Assembly: GCF_001708185.1 (NCBI RefSeq)
Contig: NZ_MDDN01000003.1
Location: 62,001 to 126,000 of the forward strand
DNA: 64,000 bases
Origin: Lysinibacillus xylanilyticus
GTDB lineage: Bacteria; Bacillota; Bacilli; Bacillales_A; Planococcaceae
Direction: 5' to 3'
This document shows positions 44,068 to 53,290 of this stretch, piece after piece; position 1 is the stretch's first letter; each line of letters begins with the position of its first letter. The notes beneath the pieces are model-generated. The model was not told the DNA's origin, ran no database searches, and saw nothing but the letters and a program-made list of their open reading frames with translations. The translations under genes were made by a program, and so were the position numbers.

Positions 44068-44787
44068 ATGAGAGATATATGGCAAACAGCGGCTAATAAG
44101 AAGCGAGGTATTACTAAAGATGAAGCAGCTCAAATTGATTTGATTAACGCTCAGATGAAGGAGAATGCGGTTAAGCATTTATCGGAATCTGAACGTGAAC
44201 AAAAGTTAATATTAGAACGTTTGAAAACTGATTCATCTGCTATCACAGCTACTCAAGCGGCTGAGGTTGTTAAGAACTCAGAGAAGCAACGTAAGGATTC
44301 AGTGAGTGTCGCCGAAAAGCAATACAACGAAACAGTTATGAATCTTCAAATGCAACGTGACGAGCTTGGTATCATTTCTGAGGAACAATATCAAAAGCTG
44401 AAGAACGATGCTGAGAAAACTAGGGACGATGCTGTTAAGAACGCTCAAGATATGCATAAGAATGTAGTATCAGAAGCTAAGAAACAAGCTGGAGAACATG
44501 TTGAACAGGTTAACTGGGAAACTGGTGAAGTTAAAACTAAATGGAGAATGCTCAAAGAAGATGTAGGTAGATCCGTTCGCGAAACCGCCGAATCAACTAT
44601 TAAAAGCTTTAACGAAATGTTCACTGGAGTCAAGAAGTGGATGAGTGAAGTCGAAACCACAGTTAAAAAAAGTTGGGAAGCAGCTAAAAAGGTATTTAGT
44701 GTTGATAGTATGGTTCAAATTGGACGAGATGTTATCAATGGTTTAATTAAAGGTATTGGTGAAAAATGTGGAGGACAAAGCGCATAG
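44068..44787 (+). pseudogene. Phage tail tape-measure protein fragment
   Basis: 239 residues of Ala/Lys/Glu-rich coiled coil (KQRKDSVSVAEKQYNETVMN, KNAQDMHKNVVSEAKKQAGE) ending in VQIGRDVINGLIKGIGEK, a motif typical of the tape-measure protein of siphophages. Normal tape-measure proteins are several times longer and start with a different domain, and no ribosome site stands before the ATG, so this is an internal piece of a decayed prophage gene. No other tail genes are adjacent. Confidence 0.7.
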
Positions 44788-45006
44788 AGAACGTCCAGTA
44801 CATTTCTATAAATGGATAGTCTTCCACAATCAATAGATAATAGACCATGTAATTTAGAGAATTGGGTAGAATGGTAGATGGGTAAAATAATGTTATGGAA
44901 AAACACTATACTTTTGTAGGGTTTTTAACATCCATTGGTAGAATAGTAGATTACTAGTATATAATACTAAGATATTATGTTTTTAAAATTGAGTAGGAGG
45001 AGAATA

Positions 45007-45741
45007 ATGAAAAAAATATTTATTGTGTTACTAGCAGCATTTGTATTTGCGGTAATAAATCCAACAAAATCAGAGGCTGTCAGGTATGATGGAGCAGAAG
45101 TATTTAAAGACCAAACGGGGAAAATGACTTTTACAAAAGATATTAAGATTTATAAGAAAAATGAGGATGGTACATTTGATTCATTAGTGGTGAAACGCAA
45201 TAATTATTTTAAAACGTATGAAATTGAAAAATATGATGGCAAAACATTTTATCAAATGGGGCCATATCGTGTACAAGCAACAAATCTAGTAGTTTTTAAA
45301 GAAATACCGATGAAAATTCGCGCATCTTTCTATCCAAATGTAACGTATATTAATATCAACCGTAATAGCGGCGAATATGGCAAACTCTTTACGGAATGGC
45401 GTGATACTTCCATCACGGATATGAATGGTGATCAAATGTTGAGTTATTGCAGGGATACAGGAAATGGGTTAAAGTGCGAAAAGCATTATCCTGGTTCAGA
45501 TATGAAAGTAGCCGATACAAAATTTAGAAAAGCCGGTGTACGTTATGAAGTAACGGAAGACTCTGAAGCGAAAACTTATCCATTAGTAGGTTCTAAAACG
45601 GAAAAAGCGATGCCGAAAGGAAGTATGGTTTATTCAGTGAGTGATTCCATTAATGCGTATTTATGTGTAAAGGAAGACTTAGAAGCTAATGATGAACAAT
45701 GTACTTGGCTTCCAGTAGGTATTTTAAAGCCAATCTACTAA
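45007..45741 (+). CDS. Secreted protein of a paralogous pair (copy 2)
   Basis: 244 residues from ATG 45007 with TAGGAGGAG upstream; ten extra upstream codons have no support. Signal peptide MKKIFIVLLAAFVFAVINPT with cleavage near SEA-V. RYDGAEVFKDQTGKMTFTKD, VVKRNNYFKTYEIEKYDGKT and YRVQATNLVVFKEIP match copy 1 at 41780. The C-terminal half has four Cys (CRDTG, CEKHY, CVKED, QCTW) and differs from copy 1. Likely a surface or toxin-like effector domain swapped onto a shared export module, but no function is known. A terminator follows. Confidence 0.75.
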   Translation: MKKIFIVLLAAFVFAVINPTKSEAVRYDGAEVFKDQTGKMTFTKDIKIYKKNEDGTFDSLVVKRNNYFKTYEIEKYDGKTFYQMGPYRVQATNLVVFKEIPMKIRASFYPNVTYININRNSGEYGKLFTEWRDTSITDMNGDQMLSYCRDTGNGLKCEKHYPGSDMKVADTKFRKAGVRYEVTEDSEAKTYPLVGSKTEKAMPKGSMVYSVSDSINAYLCVKEDLEANDEQCTWLPVGILKPIY

Positions 45742-45775
45742 AGCTAGTTGAAGATGTGATAGATTATGAATTATT

Positions 45776-45812
45776 TAGCTCTCTAATTTATTTGATAGGG
45801 GGCTATTTTTTA
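45776..45812 (+). terminator. Rho-independent terminator
   Basis: TAGCTCTCTA pairs with TAGGGGGCTA (with G-T pairs), followed by TTTTTT. Confidence 0.65.
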
Positions 45813-45863
45813 TGGTTTGTTGACCTACAGATAGGATGTTTGTCGATGTCTTAGGTTTAGATG

Positions 45864-45893
45864 AAAAGACCACTCCGTGATGGGTGGCCTTTT
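45864..45893. terminator. Second hairpin terminator
   Basis: AAAAGACCACTC pairs with GGGTGGCCTTTT, with a short loop. Confidence 0.6.
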
Positions 45894-45972
45894 AGTTGTT
45901 AAGATAAGATGTAAGCGATAGCTACTATAGATGAAATAGTGTCGCTTTTTATATCTTTATAAGGAGATTTAG

Positions 45973-46252
45973 ATGAATAAACAACAATTAAATGTAACCC
46001 TTTCAATACCAATACCAGAAGATATGGTTTTAATCAAAAAAGTTGAACTTGAAGAATTACAACAAGATAGATTGATCGAAAGTCTATTGGACAATGAGAG
46101 ATTTAGAAAACCGTATTGGTAAAAACTTGCCCCCAGCAAAGTCATTTTATACAAACCGTATTCATACAATAATGAATATAGCCAAAAAGCTTGATAAAAC
46201 CTTGGTATTGCTCCAATACAAAAAAGGAGGAGCCAGACTAAACAATGTCTGA
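45973..46252 (+). pseudogene. DUF771 phage protein, frameshifted
   Basis: ATG with AAGGAG 6 bases upstream. MNKQQLNVTLSIPIPEDMVL, then IKKVELEELQQDRLIE, is the start of a DUF771 phage/plasmid protein. The expected continuation YWTMRDLENRIGKN is found in another frame from about 46085, so a one-base indel separates the halves; the original frame stops at 46122. A second sign, besides the tape-measure piece, of a degraded prophage here. Confidence 0.7.
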
Positions 46253-46256
46253 CTCC
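46220..46256 (-). terminator. Terminator overlapping the acylphosphatase stop
   Basis: On the minus strand GGAGTCAGAC pairs with GTCTGGCTCC, followed by TCCTTTTTT. Confidence 0.75.
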
Positions 46257-46519
46257 ATACGTACATAACCTTTTAAATCATCATATAGCTCTAACGTAAA
46301 TGAATTAGAATCGGCTTGAGGGCTAACTCCTTTTTGAACAAACACTAGGAATTCGTCAATCGCTTTTTGTGCACCTTCAACTTCAACTTCTATTTGTTCA
46401 TCATTGTTTAGTTTGCAATAACCTTTTAACCCCAGTTCAATCGCCTTTTGTTTAATAAAAAAACGGTAGCCAGTCCCATAAACATCTCCGAAAAATCTAA
46501 TTAGCGCTCGCTTGTTCAC
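46238..46519 (-). CDS. acyP: Acylphosphatase
   Basis: 93-residue enzyme that hydrolyses acyl phosphates. GDVYGTGYRFFIKQKAIELG carries the phosphate-binding loop and the catalytic Arg; LKGYCKLNNDEQIEVEVEG carries the catalytic Asn. The loop is less canonical than GxVQGVGFR, so activity may be reduced. AAAGGAGG lies before the ATG. It is 44 bases downstream of the chemoreceptor gene on the same strand and may be cotranscribed with it. Confidence 0.85.
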   Translation of the reverse strand: MNKRALIRFFGDVYGTGYRFFIKQKAIELGLKGYCKLNNDEQIEVEVEGAQKAIDEFLVFVQKGVSPQADSNSFTLELYDDLKGYVRMESDIV

Positions 46520-46563
46520 GCTAAAACCTCCTTTACGTTAAGGGGAAAGAGTTCGCCCTGTAC

Positions 46564-48291
46564 TTAGTGCATAACACGTTCTTTTTCTAAATATAAAATT
46601 AGATTATTGATAAAGTAAAGTACCTGCTTAGAAGCTTGGTCTACTTCTTTTAAATGAATTTCAGCCTGTTGAATTTGACCAACTTTGTGAGCCTCCGCCG
46701 CTAATTTTGCAGATTCATGAACACGTATATGATAGGCGTCTAATTCACGATAGTCTTGTAAGTGTCCAAATCGTTCTACAGAGCGTGGAGATAAATACCA
46801 TTTACCTAGACGACATTCTTTATGAGAAGAAACATCACGTGACTCTACGTTTTCGAGACCAAGGAACATATTATAAATTCGCCATTTCCATAAAATATGA
46901 TCTGCTTTTGATAATTGTAAAAGCGCAATAGATGATAGCTGAACATTATTATTGGCAATAATATCATTGCGGAAACGATTAATTTCTTTTCCTAATAAGT
47001 GAATATCGCTAGAAGTGTTATGACTATACTCACGAATATCATCCTGAAGACTAGAAATTTCAATCATTCTTGCTGAAACTTCATCTATTGCAGCTGCTTG
47101 TTCTTGAGAAATTGCAGCTGTATTTGTGACATCCAGATTAATATCTTCAATCGCACTAACAATTGCATTTAATAATGGTAACGACTCTTTCGCTTCAACT
47201 GTTGCTTCTTTAATAATCTCTGTCGTTCCCGTAATGGAGTTGGATACATCATTTGAATAACTTTTTAAATGATGAACATTTGTAGTGACCTCGCTGAGTG
47301 CTGATACAGTTCCCTCAGCAAGTTTGCGAACTTCCTGTGCAACTACAGCAAAACCTTTGCCATGTTCACCCGCACGGGCAGCCTCAATAGAAGCGTTCAA
47401 AGCAAGTAAATTCGTTTGATCAGCAATTTGGTTGATTAACGTTACGACATGTTCTATATCATTAACCCGTTTTTGCAATTCTGAAAAGGATTCAACAATT
47501 CTTGTGAATGTCTCTTCTGTTTTAAAGATTTCAGATAGGGCATGCTCAATGGCATTTTTTCCTTGTACAGCGTGATCAACAGACTCAGTTGTTTTCTCTG
47601 AAATACGAGAAGACATTCGAGCAACTTCATTAATAGAAGCGGCAATTTCTTCAGTTGCTGCGGTAGAGGATTGGATTTCTTCATTTTGTTTATCTAAGCT
47701 AAATACTAAATCTTTCATATACATGATTTTAGCGTTGACATCCATTAAAGAAGAAACCTCAGCAACTACATTTTCAATAATTCTTTCCGTTAATACTTCA
47801 ACCAGTAATTCCTGATCGACATTGACAGCTGATTGAAAAGATTTCATATATTCAAAGGCTTTATAAGGTTTTAAACCGAAATTATGTAATATGTATGTAG
47901 TAATATAAAATGCGAATTGATTGAATACGACAATTAGTTTACCAGGCTCGTATTGATTTTTTCGGAATAAGTTGAAAAATTTAACGGTTTCATCCACATA
48001 TTCATCATCGCGAGTACCTAAGAAAAATTGCGTTAAGTATCGGTTAATATATTCTTCACTAATCGTTAGCTGAGAGGTTGGGGAAATTTCACTCAAATAA
48101 TTATGAAAAATAGCATTCATAGAAGGTGTGATGTCTTTTAACTTATTGTAGAGAGTTTTTAAATTTTCCTCATCTTGAGAATTAAAATGGTTAAATGCAA
48201 GTGTTTTATTGAAACGGCCTGTTGCATGTAAATTTGTACCACGCTTTAATAATTCCTCAAGCTCGGCTTTCGGTCGAATACTTGAAAACAT
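46564..48291 (-). CDS. Globin-coupled methyl-accepting chemotaxis protein with CZB domain
   Basis: 575 residues, soluble. Residues about 30-190 are a HemAT-like protoglobin sensor, 200-440 the MCP signalling coiled coil with tip [20 protein letters not shown], and the C-terminus is a chemoreceptor zinc-binding (CZB) domain: [18 protein letters not shown] and HIRVHESA. It should steer CheA activity. In HemAT of B. subtilis His123 binds heme within IASIHLRIGLLP; the aligned stretch here is [13 protein letters not shown], with Phe109 in that place (codon 47965-47967), so heme binding is doubtful. AGGAGG lies 8 bases before the ATG. Confidence 0.88.
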   Translation of the reverse strand: MFSSIRPKAELEELLKRGTNLHATGRFNKTLAFNHFNSQDEENLKTLYNKLKDITPSMNAIFHNYLSEISPTSQLTISEEYINRYLTQFFLGTRDDEYVDETVKFFNLFRKNQYEPGKLIVVFNQFAFYITTYILHNFGLKPYKAFEYMKSFQSAVNVDQELLVEVLTERIIENVVAEVSSLMDVNAKIMYMKDLVFSLDKQNEEIQSSTAATEEIAASINEVARMSSRISEKTTESVDHAVQGKNAIEHALSEIFKTEETFTRIVESFSELQKRVNDIEHVVTLINQIADQTNLLALNASIEAARAGEHGKGFAVVAQEVRKLAEGTVSALSEVTTNVHHLKSYSNDVSNSITGTTEIIKEATVEAKESLPLLNAIVSAIEDINLDVTNTAAISQEQAAAIDEVSARMIEISSLQDDIREYSHNTSSDIHLLGKEINRFRNDIIANNNVQLSSIALLQLSKADHILWKWRIYNMFLGLENVESRDVSSHKECRLGKWYLSPRSVERFGHLQDYRELDAYHIRVHESAKLAAEAHKVGQIQQAEIHLKEVDQASKQVLYFINNLILYLEKERVMH

Positions 48292-48417
48292 AAAAAATAC
48301 CTCCTAAAAATAATGAATAATAAGGCAATAATAGCATATTTCAGGGGGTTTTAATAGACATTTCAGATGTCTTTGCTAAAATGAAAATATCTTATTACAG
48401 CAGGGAATGTGGCAAAT

Positions 48418-48699
48418 ATGTATACAATTATTTACATGAAAGCTGATTATGAGCCTTGGTGGAAATTCGAAGGCTGGGAGACTTTTATCCAAACAAATGA
48501 AACGTTTGAAACGGTAGAGCAATTTGAATTGGCATTACAAAGAAAGTTGCAACATTTCCGATTAACGTATGACAATGAGGCAACTAAAGATGGGGGATTT
48601 TGGGCTTTTTGGTCAGAGGAAGAAAGTGTTTTTTGCGAAGCCTGTGATGATGATGTACAAATATATCATGGTATTATTGCAACGAAATCTGGGAATTGA
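48418..48699 (+). CDS. DUF1033 family protein
   Basis: About 93 residues. MYTIIYMKADYEPWWKFEGW at the start and GGFWAFWSEEESVFCEACDD...QIYHGIIATK near the end match the DUF1033 pattern (cytosolic, alpha/beta, unknown function). An in-frame GTG at 48409 is possible, but family members begin near the MY pair, so ATG 48418 is preferred. The CEACDD segment has two Cys that might bind metal. Confidence 0.8.
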   Translation: MYTIIYMKADYEPWWKFEGWETFIQTNETFETVEQFELALQRKLQHFRLTYDNEATKDGGFWAFWSEEESVFCEACDDDVQIYHGIIATKSGN

Positions 48700-48740
48700 A
48701 ATAAAATTTTGAAATTAATTAAAAAAACAATTTTCTTTAT

Positions 48741-48769
48741 TTGACAAAATTATGAATGATGGTTATACT
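48741..48769 (+). promoter_or_regulatory. Sigma-A promoter of the cold-shock gene
   Basis: TTGACA (48741-48746), 17-base spacer, TATACT (48764-48769). It is the strongest match to the vegetative consensus in the window and lies 155 bases before the csp start, giving a leader of about 148 bases. Confidence 0.85.
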
Positions 48770-48804
48770 TAGGTTAACAATTTAATTGCTTCACCGGATA
48801 CATG

Positions 48805-48868
48805 AATTCACATATTACAAAAAGTGATCGCGTTAGTTCGGTACTCTTTGTAATATGTGAATTTTTTT
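48805..48868 (+). terminator. Terminator-like hairpin inside the csp leader
   Basis: AATTCACATATTACAAA (48805-48821) pairs perfectly with TTTGTAATATGTGAATT (48847-48863), followed by TTTTT. It lies between the promoter and the csp start with no second promoter visible downstream. Confidence 0.75.
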
Positions 48869-48923
48869 CAATCGCTGAAGAAATTACATATTGTTCACTT
48901 TTATTTTTTGGAGGTTTTCTTAA

Positions 48924-49124
48924 ATGAAACAAGGTACAGTAAAATGGTTTAACTCAGAAAAAGGTTTTGGATTCATCGAAGTTGAAGGTGAAAACGACGT
49001 ATTCGTACACTTCTCAGCTATCCAAGGCGAAGGTTTCAAAACTCTTGACGAAGGTCAAAAAGTGGAATTCGAAGTTGTAGATGGCAACCGCGGACCACAA
49101 GCTGCTAACGTAACTAAACTTTAA
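48924..49124 (+). CDS. Cold-shock protein (CspA family)
   Basis: 66-residue single OB-fold nucleic-acid-binding protein acting as RNA chaperone. RNP1 KGFGFIE and RNP2 VFVHFS are intact; [18 protein letters not shown] and [10 protein letters not shown] are the canonical ends. TTTGGAGG lies 9 bases before the ATG. Long 5' leader with a strong hairpin suggests leader-based control. Terminator follows. Confidence 0.96.
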   Translation: MKQGTVKWFNSEKGFGFIEVEGENDVFVHFSAIQGEGFKTLDEGQKVEFEVVDGNRGPQAANVTKL

Positions 49125-49156
49125 TTCTCAGTAATTAAAATTACTTTCGTTAATTT

Positions 49157-49190
49157 AAAGGCATCCTATGTAAATAGGATGCCTTTTTTT
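49157..49190 (+). terminator. Rho-independent terminator of csp
   Basis: AAAGGCATCCTAT pairs with ATAGGATGCCTTT, followed by TTTTT. Confidence 0.9.
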
Positions 49191-49388
49191 GCATTCTTTC
49201 AAACATTAAAGGAGTGGAAATTTTTTTGGTTACAAGTATAAAGTCGTAGCCACCTTGCGTTTGGGAAGCTAGAAATAAAAGGTGTGGATAGTGGGAAGAA
49301 TGTACACAGCAACGTTTAAGGAGGCTTCGAATTGTGCTATACCGCAACATTTGATGTAAAATGAATGAAGTAAAGGAGGAAGATTACA

Positions 49389-49877
49389 TTGAATACATCG
49401 CCACAAATACCGAGTGAGCAGGAGCAACAAGATTTTTATTATAAATTACGTGCTAAATTAGTATCCTTTCTTGCATCAAAATCCGGAAAGAAAAGTAAGT
49501 TTGCACAATATTTAATGTTTGTTCCAGATTTATTTCACTTATTAGTAAAAACACTTACAGATTCTAAAATCGATAAGAAAAATCGTGCCTTAATAGGTGC
49601 TTCTATAGCCTATTTTATCATGCCAGTGGATTTTATACCGGAAGGCTTAATAGGTTTTGGAGGATACTTAGATGATCTTGTCATAGCAACCTTTATTGTT
49701 AATACCATCATCAATAAATTAGGACCCGAAGTGATTGAAAAAAACTGGACAGGTGACGACAATCTCCTTCATGTCCTGCAAAAAATCGCCGGAATAAGTG
49801 ATGAGGTTACGAATAAAATCCCTGTAAAATCAGTTTTAGGACTTTTTATAAAAGAAGAAAGTAAAGGTCTAAAATAA
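49389..49877 (+). CDS. DUF1232 membrane protein (YkvA family)
   Basis: 162 residues. The DUF1232 core reads DKKNRALIGASIAYFIMPVD, FIPEGLIGFGGYLDDLVIAT, with the conserved YxxxPxDxxPD-like pattern (YFIMPVDFIPE) around residues 77-90. Two hydrophobic segments there suggest membrane contact. TTG start with AAAGGAGG about 9 bases upstream. Unknown function. A bidirectional terminator separates it from the convergent protease. Confidence 0.8.
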   Translation: MNTSPQIPSEQEQQDFYYKLRAKLVSFLASKSGKKSKFAQYLMFVPDLFHLLVKTLTDSKIDKKNRALIGASIAYFIMPVDFIPEGLIGFGGYLDDLVIATFIVNTIINKLGPEVIEKNWTGDDNLLHVLQKIAGISDEVTNKIPVKSVLGLFIKEESKGLK

Positions 49878-49894
49878 TTTTATTATGTAAACTA

Positions 49895-49935
49895 AAAAGC
49901 TACTTGTCCTATATAAATAAAGGACAAGTAGCTTT
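49895..49935. terminator. Bidirectional terminator
   Basis: AAAGCTACTTGTCC pairs with GGACAAGTAGCTTT between convergent genes. Confidence 0.85.
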
Positions 49936-49942
49936 AAACGTT

Positions 49943-50749
49943 TTATTGTAGTTTACGCTGTAACACTTCAATAGGAACAAATAAGCCTACACGACCGTAT
50001 GGCTCCTTTTCCATCGTGGCAAAGACGATTCCAATCACCTCTCCATCAGCATTTATGACAGGACTCCCACTGTTCCCTCGATAAACAGGGGCCTTCATCA
50101 TCATTACGGGCTCCTGCCAATCGTTAAGGTATGTCGGTTCAAGTAGTTTACCTTCATTCGCTATACCCGTAAAGGCTAGCGGATTACCGATAAAATATAC
50201 ATGCTCATGCTCGTTATAGCTAGGGTTTTCGGCAAGGGAAAGGAAGGGGAAATTGTCGCCAGATACTTGTAATAACGCTAAATCAACATCTGGATAGCTT
50301 TGCAGTAACTCAGCTTTCATTAAACCTTCCTCAGGAAAAATGACAGATAAAGTATCGGCATCTTCTACAACATGAGCATTCGTTACGATCAGACCATCTG
50401 GCGAAATAGCAAAGCCAGTGCCTTTACTAGAACCAGTCGATACTTCTACTACAGCCTTCTTATATAGTTTGATATTTTCTTGTGCTGATAGCCGTGTTGA
50501 TACTTTGATAAATTCAATCGCTGGAATAGAGTAAATTTGAAAGATCAGTGCGAATGTATTCAAAAATAACACAAATGCCATGCTCCAAACAATCCATCTT
50601 ACAATAGGCTTTTGCTTTTTGGGCTTTTTATTTTGCTGCCGCTGTTCATGCTCTTCTGCTAACGCCTTTTGCTGTTCAGAAAGGACTAACTCAATGAATT
50701 CTTCTTCTGTCAATTCATCTTCAGCTGCTGATTTATGTATATCATTCAT
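49943..50749 (-). CDS. Membrane-anchored trypsin-like serine protease (HtrA-like, no PDZ)
   Basis: 268 residues. Cytosolic acidic/Gln-rich head (DELTEEEFIELVLSEQQKAL), one helix about 52-74, then a trypsin-like domain outside: GTGFAISPDGLIVTNAHVV (His), YPDVDLALLQV (Asp) and VYRGNSGSPVINADGEVIG (Ser). The PDZ domain usual in HtrA is absent. ATG 50749 has AAGGAGG 8 bases upstream; seven extra upstream codons are unsupported. It lies 60 bases downstream of a lipoprotein gene and probably shares its transcript; both act at the envelope. Confidence 0.88.
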   Translation of the reverse strand: MNDIHKSAAEDELTEEEFIELVLSEQQKALAEEHEQRQQNKKPKKQKPIVRWIVWSMAFVLFLNTFALIFQIYSIPAIEFIKVSTRLSAQENIKLYKKAVVEVSTGSSKGTGFAISPDGLIVTNAHVVEDADTLSVIFPEEGLMKAELLQSYPDVDLALLQVSGDNFPFLSLAENPSYNEHEHVYFIGNPLAFTGIANEGKLLEPTYLNDWQEPVMMMKAPVYRGNSGSPVINADGEVIGIVFATMEKEPYGRVGLFVPIEVLQRKLQ

Positions 50750-50809
50750 AAAAACTACCTCCTTATCCAAAATGAAAGACGCCCAAGCAGGACGCCTGTA
50801 GTGTGACTA

Positions 50810-51472
50810 TTATTCAATTTTTTGTAAGGTTGACGTTATGACAAACTGTTCTTTGTTAGATGTCACCATCATATCTTCTGTACGGATAAGGCCAATGTTT
50901 TTTACAAAATATTTCGTTGTTGTTAGTGTATCTTCGGAATGTGTTAGCTGAATAACATTATGATAGACAGTTGTTGCAGTAGTGATAGAAGCCGTTGTCG
51001 ATTGAATTGTCCAACCATTAAAGTTATTTCCTACTGTTAAAGGTTTTTGCAAAATTGTTTCGAGTACTGGAAAGGAAGCAGCTTCTTGTGCTGTAGGGAG
51101 AGTGGGTTTAGCGTCTACAGCTTCTTTATAGACAAGCTCAATCGCTCGATCCGTAATCCGGTACACTTTTAAAAGTGTGACACCGCCGTTATCTTCCACT
51201 TGTGCGATATGATTTGCACCGATGTAAGTTGTTTGAAGTGTGAAACTAGCAAATTCATTCCCTTCTCCTTGAAAAAAGGCTGTTGAACCATCAGGTGGGA
51301 AAAAGGATGCGAGTTCGGCTTTTTCGTTAGCTTCTTGTTCAACAGGCTGTTTGACTTCAGGTGTTTTGTCCACCACATTATGTTTAGGCTGATCCTCATG
51401 CTCTGTTCGATTTTCTTCACTACAACCAAAGAGTAATACTGCAAGAGAAAGTACGATTATATTAAGTCTCAT
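50810..51472 (-). CDS. Lipoprotein, unknown
   Basis: 220 residues with signal peptide MRLNIIVLSLAVLLFGCSEE and lipobox LFGC. A Glu/Lys-rich linker is followed by a beta-rich domain (STAFFQGEGNEFASFTLQTT, GVTLLKVYRITDRAIELVYK, TTTKYFVKNIGLIRTEDMMV). The ATG at 51472 has AAGGAG at 7 bases; two codons upstream (51478) are not needed. Family not recognised. Between the S66 peptidase and the protease genes on the same strand. Confidence 0.8.
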   Translation of the reverse strand: MRLNIIVLSLAVLLFGCSEENRTEHEDQPKHNVVDKTPEVKQPVEQEANEKAELASFFPPDGSTAFFQGEGNEFASFTLQTTYIGANHIAQVEDNGGVTLLKVYRITDRAIELVYKEAVDAKPTLPTAQEAASFPVLETILQKPLTVGNNFNGWTIQSTTASITTATTVYHNVIQLTHSEDTLTTTKYFVKNIGLIRTEDMMVTSNKEQFVITSTLQKIE

Positions 51473-51532
51473 ATGCAAACTCCTTCAGCTATTTTCTATC
51501 ATTATACGCGAAGTCTATATGTTATACGAATG

Positions 51533-52528
51533 TTATGAAAACCAGTTTTCTAGAAAGGTAATCTGTTTATTAGTCGAATCGAGGCGAACTCGTAAGCCGA
51601 TGGGCATGGCATGAAGGGGATGTGTATGGCAGCAATCGACATCAGCGATAATAGGAATTCTACGTCCATCTAGCTGCTCTAGCAACACATCATAAGGCTT
51701 TCTGCCAGAGCCTAAATCATCATATTGTTCATGTTTTCCTAAAATAATTGCAGAAACTTTGTCAAAAATGCCGTGTAGTTTTAACATAGCAAAGTTTTTC
51801 TCAACAACAGCAATGGTTTTAGATGTATCTTCTAGGAGTAAAATATCTCCTTCTTTAATTTGAGGGAAATAGGGTGTGCCAATAAAGCCGTACATCGTAT
51901 TAATATTTCCACCAATTAAACGACCTTCAGCTATACCGGATTGGACGGTAATCCATGAGTTAGGATGCTGTGTTTTTTCAGTTGTTTTTTCTAACCAATT
52001 TACTCGGTCATCTGTCCATATTGGTGGAATTGGCATGTTATAAGGAATCGATAATGAACGTAAAAATAAATCTTTAAAATATTGCTCAGTATAATGGACA
52101 AAAGGTGGAAATTCACCAAAGGTAGAAGCTACAGAAGGTCCATAAAAGACGGGAAGTCCAGTCTTTGCATACATCGCTAGAAGTATGGCAGTTACATCAG
52201 ACAAGCCAACAAGTATTTTGGGGTTGTGCTGAAAGGCTTCGTAATCTAAATAAGGTAGCATACTATTGGCGTTCGTACCACCCATAGTTGGTAAAATCAT
52301 TTTGATGTGGGGATCACGCAGTAGGGCATTAAGCTCTTCTGCTCGTTCCTTTGGTGTACCGGAGCGATAAAAATCTTCTTTTCCAGTTAAAGAACCTTCT
52401 TTTAATGTAAAGCCAAGCGCTTGCAGACGCGCCTTACCGCGTTCATAGCGAGCCTTTGCAATAGCTGTAGCTGGTTTGGAAGGCGAATAAATACCAATGA
52501 TATCGCCTTTAGTTAATGGGGAAAACAT
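51533..52528 (-). CDS. LD-carboxypeptidase / MccF-like S66 peptidase
   Basis: 331 residues, cytosolic. Serine peptidase of family S66, which either removes D-Ala from muropeptide tetrapeptides (LdcA) or cleaves microcin C-type nucleotides (MccF). Motifs: GIYSPSKPA, IMPTMGG-type loop ILPTMGGTNANSMLPYLDYE, nucleophile Ser in LVGLSDVTAILL, Glu in ILLLEDTSK, His in CCHTHPLHAMPIG. AGAGGT precedes the ATG. MccF-type homologs have a similar length; which activity applies cannot be decided. Confidence 0.88.
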   Translation of the reverse strand: MFSPLTKGDIIGIYSPSKPATAIAKARYERGKARLQALGFTLKEGSLTGKEDFYRSGTPKERAEELNALLRDPHIKMILPTMGGTNANSMLPYLDYEAFQHNPKILVGLSDVTAILLAMYAKTGLPVFYGPSVASTFGEFPPFVHYTEQYFKDLFLRSLSIPYNMPIPPIWTDDRVNWLEKTTEKTQHPNSWITVQSGIAEGRLIGGNINTMYGFIGTPYFPQIKEGDILLLEDTSKTIAVVEKNFAMLKLHGIFDKVSAIILGKHEQYDDLGSGRKPYDVLLEQLDGRRIPIIADVDCCHTHPLHAMPIGLRVRLDSTNKQITFLENWFS

Positions 52529-52782
52529 AAGATACCTCTTTCTTTTTAACTTATTTCAGCCGATTAAGGACGCAATTATACAGAGGCATAATTGCTAATA
52601 AGACAAAACTATTATACATGATTTTACAATTTTATGATCGTAGACTTGAACTTTAGTAAAGAGAGGTAAAAAGTAAGTGAAATGCATTGTTATAACAGAA
52701 ATAAACATAATTATATTATGTAAACTTGATGATTGAAACTTGTAAGCGTGTTTATTATTTAATATGATAGAGGAGAATTTTT

Positions 52783-53280
52783 ATGAAAATGGGGGACGTT
52801 TACATGTATCGACAAGTAGATGATTTTATTAATGAATGGTCAGCCGCAGCACAAGGTACGATTCAAGTATTAAAAGCTGTAACGGATGACAAGCTAGAGC
52901 AAAGCATCGTAGAAGGTCACAGTACTCTTGGCTGGTTAGGCTGGCATTTAGTTGGAGCTGCTGGTTATTTCAGTTACTTAGCTGGTTTACAGGTACCAAT
53001 GACTCGTCAAGAAGATCCAATTCCATCTACAGCTACTGAAATTGTAGCTGCCTACGAAAAAGTAGCAAATAGTGTGAAAGAGGAAGCGGCAAAGCTTTCA
53101 AATGAAGACTTAGTAGAGGAAGTAAAGGGCTTTACTGGACCAATAGCTAGAGGTGCATTATTACGTGTACTAGTCGATCATCAAACACACCATCGCGGAC
53201 AGATGACAGTGCTTCTACGTCAAGCGGGCTTGCCAGTACCTGGCGTATTGGGACCAACGAAGGAAATGCAAAATAAATAA
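52783..53280 (+). CDS. DinB-family protein
   Basis: 165 residues of a four-helix-bundle DinB/YfiT-like protein, often a thiol-dependent transferase or metal-binding protein. Candidate metal His residues are in LGWHLVGAAGY, and the pair HQTHHRGQM. ATG 52783 has GAGGAG at 8 bases; ATG 52804 has GGGGGAC at 7 bases, so either start may be used. A terminator follows. Substrate unknown. Confidence 0.8.
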   Translation: MKMGDVYMYRQVDDFINEWSAAAQGTIQVLKAVTDDKLEQSIVEGHSTLGWLGWHLVGAAGYFSYLAGLQVPMTRQEDPIPSTATEIVAAYEKVANSVKEEAAKLSNEDLVEEVKGFTGPIARGALLRVLVDHQTHHRGQMTVLLRQAGLPVPGVLGPTKEMQNK

Positions 53281-53290
53281 ATGCAGCTTG

